Source: Colocasia esculenta (lineage: Eukaryota; Streptophyta; Magnoliopsida; Alismatales; Araceae). From it: a stretch of 64,000 nt of DNA. Made by a program: the position numbers and the translations under genes. The notes under the pieces are model-generated. The model was not told the DNA's origin. It saw nothing but the letters and a program-made list of their open reading frames with translations, and ran no database searches. Below are positions 45,564 to 54,174 of this stretch, piece after piece. The stretch's first letter is position 1; each line of letters begins with the position of its first letter. The stretch spans positions 90,831,968 through 90,895,967 of the forward strand of contig CM024761.1 of the NCBI GenBank assembly GCA_014218235.1. Reading direction: 5' to 3'.

Positions 45564-45672
45564 CGTACATATCAACCTATCGGCTAGTGTTGGGTTATTA
45601 TCCCACTGTAATGACGCCCTTTGTGCCGATGGGGATCAGTATAATCGTACCGGTATAAGGTGGGTCGTTACA

Positions 45673-46343
45673 CTTTTGAAGCATTTGTCAAGTTCAGCAA
45701 GTTAGTTCAGAAAGATAAGAAGTTCAGTATTATAAGTCTTCGATCAGATCATGAAGGAGAATTTCAAATTGATAGGTTTACAGTTTTTTTTGATGATCTA
45801 GGAATCGAGCACAATTTCTCAGTACTAAGAACACCACAACAAAATAGAGCAGTGAAGAGGAAAAATAGAACATTTTTGGATATGGCAAGAACCATGCTAT
45901 CTGAATACAACTTCCCAAGATATTTTTGGGCAGAAGCAGTTAACACAGCATGCTACATAATAAATAGAGCAATGATAAGGCCTATATTAAAGAAGACAAC
46001 AAATGAGTTGTACAAGCAGAAGAAGCCCAAGATCAGTCATCTCAGGATATTTGGATGTCCTTGCTTCATTCACAACAATGGTAAGACAAACATTGGTAAG
46101 TTGGATCCAAAATTCAATGAAGGTATTTTTCTGGGTTACACTTCTAAACCCAAAGGTTATAGAGTTTTCAATAAAAGAAGTATATTAACTGAACAAACTA
46201 TACGTGTTATATTTGATGAATCTAACTCGTCCTTGAGAAAGAAAATTGTTAGTGATGATGAAGGTACGAAAGACCTATCCGAGAAAATGCAAGAGGTATC
46301 TATCAAAGATAATGAAGATCCACCCCTGGAAGAACTACAATAG
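45673..46343 (+). pseudogene. Integrase of Copia-5 (N-terminal part missing)
   Basis: Starts inside the DDE core: FEAFVKFSKLVQ, LRSDHEGEFQ (second catalytic D), FSVLRTPQQNRAVKRKNRT (third catalytic E expected near here; VKRKN replaces VERKN, so E is changed to K), then ARTMLSEYNF, FGCPCFIHNN and VIFDESNSSLR, ending in an acidic linker. A TAG at 46341-46343 interrupts the linker. The upstream half is absent because Gypsy-2 ends at 45672. A close relative of SIRE-2 integrase in the opposite orientation lies at 29985-30613. Confidence 0.88.
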
Positions 46344-46541
46344 AAAGATATAATCCATGAGGATCTTCCTAGGGAATGGAGATATAAGAAGGATCATCCT
46401 AAAGAAAATATCATTGGAGATCCAAATATAGGGGTAAGAACCAAAGGTAATATTATTCCCTGTGATTATTTAGCATTTGTTTTTTAAATTGAGCCCAAGA
46501 TAGTCAATGAGGCACTGACTGATGAATTTTGGATTTTAGCC

Positions 46542-47660
46542 ATGCAAGATGAACTAATTCAGTTCAAGAGAAACGAAGTTTGGTCCCTTGTGCCTAGGCC
46601 ATCAGATCATCTTGTTATTGACACCAAATGGGTGTTCAGAAACAAAATGGATGAAGCTGGTGTCATTACTAGAAATAAGGCTAGACTGGTAGTTCAAGAC
46701 TATTCTCAAGAGGAGGGCATAGAGTTTGATGAAATCTATGCACCAGTAGCTAGACTTGAGGCTATTCGGATTTTACTAGCATATGCATATGCATGTGATT
46801 TAAAATTATTTCAAATAGATGTGAAATCTACATTTTTAAATGGTTTTATAAAAGAGGAAGTCTATGTTGAACAACCTTCTAGCTTTGAAGACATAGACCA
46901 TCATAATCATGTCCTCAAATTGCATAAGGCACTATATGGTCTAAAACAAGCACCTAGAGCTTGGTATGAAAGACTAAGTGTATTTCTTTTAAAACATGAT
47001 TTTATAAGGGGCAAAGTAGATAGCACATTGTTTATTAAATCATGCTCTCAGAATACCTTAATTGTGCAAGTTTATGTTGATGACATCATTTTCGGAGCTA
47101 TTGATGAATCTCTTTACAAGTACTTTGAAGAATTAATGCAGGGAGAATTTGAGATGAGTTTGATGAGGGAATTGACTTACTTTCTTGAACTCTAAATCAA
47201 ACAAGACAAGGAGGGAACCTACATCAATCAGACCAAGTACATCAAAGATTTGCTAAAGAAGTTTCGTTTTGAACGAGCAAAGAATCTAACCACTCCTATG
47301 AGCACTTCCACCAGGTTAGACCGTGATCCTCAAGGTAAAAAAGTAGATCATAAATCTTACAGAAGTATGATCGGTTCTCTACTATATTTAACTACTACTA
47401 GACCAGACAATTTTTTAGTGTATGCATGTATGCTAGATACCAATCAGATCCTAAAGAATCCCATTTAATTTCGGTCAAAAGGATTTTTAGATATTTAGCA
47501 CATATATGTGATTTAGAACTATGGTATCAAATCATGTAAGATGAGTTTAATTGGTTATACTGATGCTGATCATGTTGGATGCAAAGTGGATAGAAAAAGC
47601 ATCAGTGGTTCCTTTCAGTTTCTTACAGGGTGTTTGATCTCCTAGTTCTCAAGAAAGTAA
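46542..47660 (+). pseudogene. Reverse transcriptase of Copia-5
   Basis: NEVWSLVPRPSDH, TKWVFRNKMDEAG, EGIEFDEIYAPVARLEAIR, FQIDVKSTFLNG, LYGLKQAPRAWYERL and YVDD (47073-47084), then a TAA at 47193-47195 where LGLQI is expected. It continues with KFRFERAKNLTTPMSTSTRLD and SMIGSLLYLTTTRPD; a frame change occurs near 47415 and more damage follows. All main RT blocks are present but the gene is dead. Confidence 0.9.
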
Positions 47661-48010
47661 AACTTTGTGGCCTTGTTAACAACTGAAGCCGAATGTGTTG
47701 TTGCTGGGAGTTGCTGCACTCAACTGCTATGGATCAAACAACAACTTGAGGATTATGGACTAAACATCAGATCTGTACCCCTGTTATGTGACAACATCAG
47801 TGCAATCAATCTCACAAAGAATCTAGTACAACTTTCAAAAATCAAACATATTGAGGTTAAGTATCATTTCATTAGAGATCATGTAGCAAATGGTAATTTT
47901 AGTATTTCATTTGTAGAAATTGAAAATTAGTTGGCAGACATCTTTACAAAAGTCCTACCTGAGGAGAGATTCACCTCTCTCCAAAGAGAGCTGGGCATGT
48001 GTAATTTGTA
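47661..48010 (+). pseudogene. RNase H of Copia-5
   Basis: ALLTTEAECVVAGSCCTQLLW, DNISAINLTKN, KIKHIEVKYHFIRDHVANG, a TAG at 47928-47930 where NQLADIF is expected, then LADIFTKVLPEERF and RRELGMCNL, stop. TEAEC keeps the acidic active-site pair. Next to it begins a 550-bp non-coding tail with GTCGAC motifs at 48140 and 48168 and several purine blocks. Confidence 0.85.
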
Positions 48011-48543
48011 AAGGATATATTTCTACAATAACTAAAGACAATAATCTTTCAGAGTAACTTGGAAATGCATGACTCCTAATCATTGTTGAAAATTTCTTAT
48101 TGTGTACACACTCTTTACTCAGGTCGCCACATTCTTCAACCAGGTCGACACATCCTTCCTGCTCTGTCGACACCTTCTTACATTAGGTTAACCTGTATAA
48201 TCATCCTGCTGCAATATCCACTCACTCTATTTTGATCCAATCTTTAACTACCACTCTCATTTTTTTATGGGTCATTTTCATGGTCTACTCCTTCTGACCA
48301 AGTTCTCTACATTTCACTCCTTATCTCTTAAATTGGTTTGAGCTAAGGGGGAGCCTTGCCCTGAGGGGGAGACTTCATTTATCTTTCACAACACCTTTTG
48401 TTTCTCATTATTCCTATTCCATGGACCTTCCTTTTTGGTCATTGACAAAAGGGGAAGAAATACTCTGAAATCCATACATACTCTGATTAAATCTCTCATA
48501 TCATTTTTGGAGCATTATGATTTCGGTTAGTTTTGTCATCACC

Positions 48544-48556
48544 AAAAAGGGAGAGA
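48544..48556 (+). other. Polypurine tract of Copia-5
   Basis: AAAAAGGGAGAGA just before the LTR start TGTTGACTCC (48558). Other purine blocks lie near 48345 and 48446. Confidence 0.8.
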
Positions 48557-48879
48557 TTGTTGACTCCTTTATCTCCATGATTATATATTTTGGTGATAAC
48601 AAAACTTATCATAATATTTTTATATTTATCCAAATTATGTGTATTTACCTTAATATCATTTTGGTTAAATCTGTCAACAGGACTCATAGGCAATAAATTA
48701 TACTTCAAGGATCATCAATGTAAGTATTTCAAATATTTCTAAGTTCAATATATGGTGTTCAATTGCTTGTAAGTCCTTGTTGTCATTCATAGTTTCATTC
48801 ATAAGTTCATGTGCTTCATCACTGATAATCTTTCACAGTTTCAATCGAAGTCAAGTTTCATCTTCTATTGCTTTAAACT

Positions 48880-49575
48880 TCATCATCCGAAGTCATGCAT
48901 GTTTTTGATCATGATCAATCGAAGTTCTACTTCGTCATATCCGTAGTCCACTTCATCATATTCGAAGCTGGCACTTCATCATGCATGTTTTTGGTCGTGA
49001 TCAATTGAAGCTCTAGCTTCATCATATCCGAAGTCCACTTCGTCATATCCGAAGCTGGCACTTCATCATGCATGTTTTTGGTCGTGATCAGTCGAACGTC
49101 AACATCGTCATATCTGAAGTCTTATACGAAGTTTCACTTCGACCGACAATGTTATGATCTATTTTATACGAAGTTCCACTTCGTCCGATACGAAGTTCAC
49201 TTCGTCATATCTGAAGTTCTACTTCGACCGATAACGTTATATTTGGCTCGTCGAAGCTTTCACTTCGACCGTTTATGTTGTTTCCTTGACATATCAATTG
49301 CTAAACATTTCATATCGATTGCTAACCATTTTAACCATCGATTGTCTTTATAAATATCGGCTACCTTCACCAACCAATTGCTTCACATATCGATTGCTTA
49401 AGATATCGATTGCCTTAGACATCGATTTTATTAAACATCGATTGACTTGCAATGAAACATTGATTGTCATCTCATATCGATTGTCTTCATAAACATCGAT
49501 TGTCTTATACTTAAACATCGATTGCCTTACCTTTAAACAACGATTGTTTAGATATTGATTGCCTGTATGAACATT
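48880..49575 (+). promoter_or_regulatory. CGAAG/CTTCG and ATCGATTG arrays in Copia-5 LTR
   Basis: First about fifteen CGAAGT or ACTTCG motifs, many as near-palindromes (ACGAAGTTCACTTCGT type), then about nine perfect ATCGATT and five variants in which CG is TG or CA. No ORF. Same motif family as SIRE-4 59510-59980. Confidence 0.6.
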
Positions 49576-49858
49576 GATTGACTTTATATCAAATGCTATT
49601 TCAAATAAAATATATAGTATCTTTATCAAGCCATTTTCCTTGATGAAATCATATTGCATATCTTTTGATTAAGGAACTTTCTAAAAACATCCTTGATAAA
49701 ATGATTAAAGTATTCTCAAACTTCTTTCAAATATCCTTAGCGATTTGAACACGTGAAATTTAAATCTCCCGCCGTCTGTTAATATTTCACATACGTCTTT
49801 CATACGCATAGTTTATTGTTGGATATAGTTCCCATGCAGTATGACTTTTTGACTGACT

Positions 49859-49863
49859 GCTAT
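49859..49863 (+). other. Target site of Gypsy-3 (left)
   Basis: GCTAT on the left against ACTAT at 57106-57110 on the right: a 5-base TSD with one change. Confidence 0.75.
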
Positions 49864-50061
49864 TGTGAGGCCCCCGAATTTTGTGCATTTAATATTGTTT
49901 ATTTTGTGCATGTAATACATTTAACTTTGTGCACATTATGAGTATTTACTTATGTGCATATAGTATTTAGTTACTGTTGTACATATTGTATGTATTTATG
50001 CTGTGTATTTATGTTGTGTATGCAAGTCATTGGATATTTTGATTTTCTGGCCGAAATTCTC

Positions 50062-50180
50062 CTTAACGTCAACATCTATTGACGTTAAGAGTGAGTCAAC
50101 GACAAGCTTTGTGTCGTTTACTGTGTGACCAAGGAATCCTAATGTCAACATCAATTGACGTTGACTTCTGGTCAACAGTA
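50062..50180 (+). promoter_or_regulatory. TGACGT inverted repeats and W-box motifs in U3 of Gypsy-3
   Basis: CTTAACGTCAA-catcta-TTGACGTTAAG (50062-50089), then TGTCAA-catcaa-TTGACG near 50142-50160, then GTTGACTT and GGTCAACA. TGACG is the core bound by TGA-type bZIP factors and TTGAC(C/T) the WRKY W-box core, so stress control is a reasonable guess. The TATA box is 140-250 bases downstream. Confidence 0.55.
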
Positions 50181-50317
50181 GTAAACTGGACGTTTACTTC
50201 TCTGGATGCGTTTTGGATTTCAGATCTGAAATGGAAGCGTTTCTTTCGGGTTCTTGATTAGGAAACCTATCTAACAGTGGGATGACCTAACCCTAAGCAT
50301 ACCCCGACCCATTAGCA

Positions 50318-50324
50318 TATAAAA
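50318..50324 (+). promoter_or_regulatory. TATA box of Gypsy-3 LTR
   Basis: TATAAAA in GCATATAAAACC, with a leader GAAACCCTAGGG about 45 bases on. The 3' LTR copy is at 54629-54635. Confidence 0.7.
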
Positions 50325-50599
50325 CCTAGTGTTCTCGACGAGATTAGGTCTTTTTGGTTGAGAAGAAACCCTAGGGCTCAGTTGTGAGAAAACCTGATCT
50401 TTAGAGAGCTCGATCTAGCATTTGGGTGATCTTTTGGTGATCTTCTTTGACTGGGAGCTACACCTTGGATTGAGGAAGCATCCCCGACTCTGGTGGACGA
50501 TCTACATGAACAGGAAGACAGGATTCAGGAGGAGATTTGAGCACCTTCTTGGCTTGGCCGAGGAGGGCTTCTTCGACCAAATAATCGCTTCAGAGATTT

Positions 50600-50620
50600 A
50601 TTCACAAGCAAGTGACTTAT
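50600..50620 (+). other. Putative 5' splice site in LTR of Gypsy-3
   Basis: CAAGCAA|GTGACTT with GT at 50612-50613; homologous to the donors of Gypsy-1 and Gypsy-2. With acceptor 52980-52981 it defines a 2370-bp intron that holds the U5 part and the PBS. Confidence 0.5.
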
Positions 50621-52794
50621 TGGTTCACTCCATAGACTTGTCTTCTAGGGTTTTAATAATTTTACGGATTTTTATTTCGTTCCTGGACCCCCAAAATTCT
50701 GTGTTTTTTGTGTTTTGATCTGCACTGTGTGCAGACAGGAGATAGACGACCACTTTGTTGCCATCAAGTTCCTGGGTAAATGGCAATCGATGGTGCCGTT
50801 AAACTCTGTTGGTGTCCAACCCCTGGACGTCAAGTTCCTGTGGCTTTTCTGAATATTGGTTTGATCTCTGTGATGTGATTTTTTGGGAAAAGTGAATATA
50901 TGTACGTGTTTAGAAAATCATGACTTGTTTAATATGTTCATTTGAGCAACCCATGAAATCATGATAATTTTTTGATAATATCTGTTATTTATAGAATTTC
51001 TGTTATGGAGATAATGAGCATGTTATGATAGATTTAAATATAGATAAACGATATATGGTGCATGTTATCGTCTTAGAAATTTTCCATGAAGTTAGGACCA
51101 CTGTGTGCATGTTATATATCTATTAGAATAGATGATTCACTGTCTACCATGTTTAAATTGAAATAGCTTGTAAATTGTCTGAAATCACTGTTTAATATTA
51201 AAAATAGTTTGACTACTCCAAAAATTGTGAAAAATTACAGATATGTTTCATGTGCTATAATTAACCTGTGGTTAAAATTTGATATGATTCTGAGTAATGT
51301 GCAAATGGTTATTAATTTCTGAAGCTTTCTATACCATGTTTTAAGAATAGATTTCATTTATGTGTGTGAAAATGTGATTAGCATCAAGATTAGGTTCTGT
51401 CAATTTCTGTTTATGATTGGTCTGAGAATCTGAATGTGTTCCATGATATATGTGTGTGCATGTGTATGGGAAGTGAGAGAACAAGTGGCATGTGTGTGTG
51501 TGTAATGTATTAATGTGACAAGATAAATAAATGTGTGCCAATAAGATACTGCCACCCTAGATTTCTTGGAGCTGTACAGTAGTGGTGCCCCTACGGGAAA
51601 GCTCAACCGTGTTACGTGATACCTGAGGCAAAGGGTCTTGTGAAATCCTGGAGGTGGACAAGTTCCACTGGTAATGGTGGGGAGGGCTTCCCCCAATTCT
51701 GCGGTGACCTAGACTTGATCACTTTGCCTGGTGATTAAGTACGTGTATGTGATAAGTGATCTCTCTAGTGGTGGTTTGGGCTGTGTCTTGGCAATGTGTA
51801 AAATGAGCATGTGTATAACGTGTAAAGTGACATGTGAACGTGGCACGTGGTATGTGCAAGTGAAGTGATAAGTGATACGTGAATGTGTAAAGTGAAAACG
51901 ATGTGAAATTGTGTGTAAGTGAAAGTGTGATAATGTGAAAGTAAGTGCATGTGAAAGCCAAGGTAAAAGCGCATGTGTGCATGTCATGAGAAATAAATGC
52001 ATGTGTTAATATGAATTTTGAATGTGATATCATGTTTAGTACCATGTGTAGGTGTATGTCATTATGTCCATTACATATAAATTGCCTGATGAATATGTGT
52101 TTAGTATCATGTTATAAATTGAATAGAAATCATGTGTTATTATTATGTGGAAATAAGGAATGAAAACATGTAAGTGTATGAATGTTTCCATGTTATAAGT
52201 ATCCATGTTAGAACTATTGTTTTACATGTGTTAGTGTAATTTGTTTAATATGATTCAATGTTTAATCATTTATGCTATAGCATGAGCATGTATGAATTTA
52301 ACTGTTGAATTCTAGTAAGTTTAATAGTGTTAAATTGTTAGAAAGCATTTATGAAAAGTGTATGGTTTGAAGTTTTAAGTTACTTGATGAGTTTATTGTG
52401 CAGACTCACCCTTGCTAAACATTTCAGGAGATTTAGAAGCCGAGGAGTTAGCAAGATCTGATGCAGAGTTTGAGGAGTAGATTGAAGACTTGTAATTTAT
52501 TTCCTAGTATGTAATGCATTGTAATTTGAACTTTGGTTTATGTAATTGGAACTGGCTACATGTTAGTGGTTATTATGTTATGTCATTTCTTTCTTGAACT
52601 ATATAGACTGTGGAATGTGGATTAAAATGTTGATGGAATAAGAGCTATTTAATTTCCGCTGCATTATTTCTTTTCTACTTGTGCATATCTCAGCCTATTT
52701 GTCTATCATTGGGGTTTTCTCCCCTGTAGCGACTTGCTCTCATCCGATGTGGGTTGGTATAACCGTACCTGGTGGAAGTGGGTCGTTACAGAGA

Positions 52795-52806
52795 TGGTAT
52801 CAGAGA
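52795..52806 (+). other. Primer binding site of Gypsy-3
   Basis: TGGTATCAGAGA, one mismatch at the last base against the usual site. Confidence 0.9.
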
Positions 52807-52984
52807 TAGGTTTGAGATTATACATGAATAGCCATCAACTAATTCACATCTCTAAGTCTTTGTAGTAGATAGCCAGATCCATGGAATGATTAAAATAGGA
52901 CTAGAAAAGTGATAAGATGAATGCATGATAATATGCAAAGTGTAGTAATAAAAGGAGCTTGACTTGATGTTTATTTTGTAGGCA

Positions 52985-54133
52985 ATGGCTGGAAGACCCC
53001 GTCGTTCGAGTGTGCCTATTCAAGATGAGGAGTCAACGAGGACTACAAGTGAGCAGCAGAGAGTACCAGCACCTCAGGGACCACCTGCGCCACCCCCGCC
53101 ACCGTTGGTTGACTACGACACATTCATGCAAGGGATTGTACAAGTGATGCAGACTCAGGCACAGACACATGCAGCTCTTCAGACGTAGCTTCAAGCTCAG
53201 GTTCTGGCACCAGTTCAGCAGGACCGTGGTGTAGGAGGTGTATCGGTCATGGAGAGGTTCAAGCAGATGGCTCCGCCTCCTTTTAAGGGGGAGAGTCATC
53301 CATTGGTTGCATAGAGTTGGCTTAGAGAGATCAAGAAGATATTCAGAGCTATCAGGTGTGCAGAGGATGACAAGGTCAGCTTGGCGACATACATGCTTCA
53401 GGAGCGAGCAGATGTGTGGTGGTCTTCTGTTCTTCGCACGCAGTTTGAGGGTCTGGAGTTAGAGGTGACTTGGGAAGAGTTCGTGAGGTTGTTTGAGGCC
53501 AAGTATGTTACCGAACATATCCAAGACAAGATGGAGCAGGAATTCTTGGCGTTGACTCAAGGTTCCATGTCAGTTTTAGAGTATGAGGCTAGATTCACAG
53601 AGTTGTCGAGGTTCGCACCACACATAGTTGCTAACGAGAGGCGCAAGGTAAAGAAGTTTGTGATGGGGCTTAGGCCATCATTGAGAGCCAGAATTATAGC
53701 GTTTGACCATAGGACTATGGATGTGGCTCTTAGTGCGGCATGCCGGTAGGAGAGTGAGATGGAGTTGTACCAGAAAGAAAAGAAGGCTAGGTTGAAGAGG
53801 TTGCCAGAACCATTCCAGCGGCAGAACAGGAAGATGAAGAAGCTCATGGAAGATGAACAACCAGCAAAGTTAGAAGCTTCTACAGGCAGCGAGAAGCCCG
53901 AGTGTATACACTGCGGCAAGCGTTATGGCAGAGACTTGTGTTGGACAAAGTCAGGAAGATGTCTCAAGTGTGGCAGTAAAGATCATCGGATTAGAGAGTG
54001 TCTGAACCTGAAGAAGTTCGCTCCACGAGATGTTCCAACAACAACAAAGAAGCCAGCAGCAAGATAAGAAGCACCTGCCAGAGTGTGTGCATTGACTGGA
54101 AACAACGCCGACGACGTCACCACAAGTACTTGA
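52985..54133 (+). pseudogene. gag: gag of Gypsy-3, one frame with four stops
   Basis: MAGRPRRSSVPIQDEEST, a proline-rich stretch, VMERFKQMAPPPFKGES, ATYMLQERADVWW, LFEAKYVTEHIQDKMEQEF, LEYEARFTELSRFAPHI, KFVMGLRPSLRARI, zinc knuckles CIHCGKRYGRDLCW and CLKCGSKDHRIREC, ending DDVTTST. The frame is never shifted; stops at 53186 (TAG), 53312 (TAG), 53747 (TAG) and 54065 (TAA) mostly fit CAG>TAG or CAA>TAA. Both introns of Gypsy-1 gag are absent here. ATG 52985 follows the acceptor TTATTTTGTAG by three bases. Confidence 0.92.
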
Positions 54134-54136
54134 TCC

Positions 54137-54156
54137 GATCTTCGAGGACGAAGATC
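54137..54156 (+). other. Hairpin before PPT, AGGA loop (Gypsy-3)
   Basis: GATCTTCG-AGGA-CGAAGATC, perfect 8-bp stem, three bases after the gag stop. Confidence 0.7.
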
Positions 54157-54160
54157 ATTT

Positions 54161-54174
54161 AAAGGGGGAGAGGG
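54161..54174 (+). other. Polypurine tract of Gypsy-3
   Basis: AAAGGGGGAGAGGG directly before TGTGAGGCCCCCG. Confidence 0.93.

Larger units (their letters stand above)
30614..45672 (+). mobile_element. Gypsy-2: gag-only Gypsy element with 4.4 kb LTRs
   Basis: 5' LTR (last 1517 bp only), PBS, mini-gag, hairpin, PPT, 3' LTR interrupted by SIRE-3. The internal region is only about 700 bp and has no protease, RT or integrase. The left end is a break against SIRE-2 integrase; the right end (TCGTTACA) abuts Copia-5 integrase. Confidence 0.93.
32840..45672 (+). repeat. 3' LTR of Gypsy-2 (about 4370 bp without SIRE-3)
   Basis: Runs from TGTGAGACCCC to GGGTCGTTACA, interrupted at 37106-45568 by SIRE-3 plus one TSD copy. 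The first 1.2 kb is very AT-rich, full of GTATATATG/GCATATT strings. Then come an inverted repeat (34174-34201), TATA (34387), leader, splice donor (34675), structured island (35560-35730) and hairpin (about 36776). Confidence 0.95.
49864..52790 (+). repeat. 5' LTR of Gypsy-3 (2927 bp)
   Basis: TGTGAGGCCCCCG to GGGTCGTTACA. TTCTGGCCGAA box at 50045, inverted repeat 50062-50089, TATA 50318-50324, donor at 50612, structured island 51545-51720, T/G tract to 51980. Confidence 0.96.

Noticed and set aside
28457..47930. SIRE-2 and Copia-5 as two halves of one element split by Gypsy-2
   Set aside because: Both contain integrase, RT and RNase H, so they overlap; they are two copies in opposite orientation.
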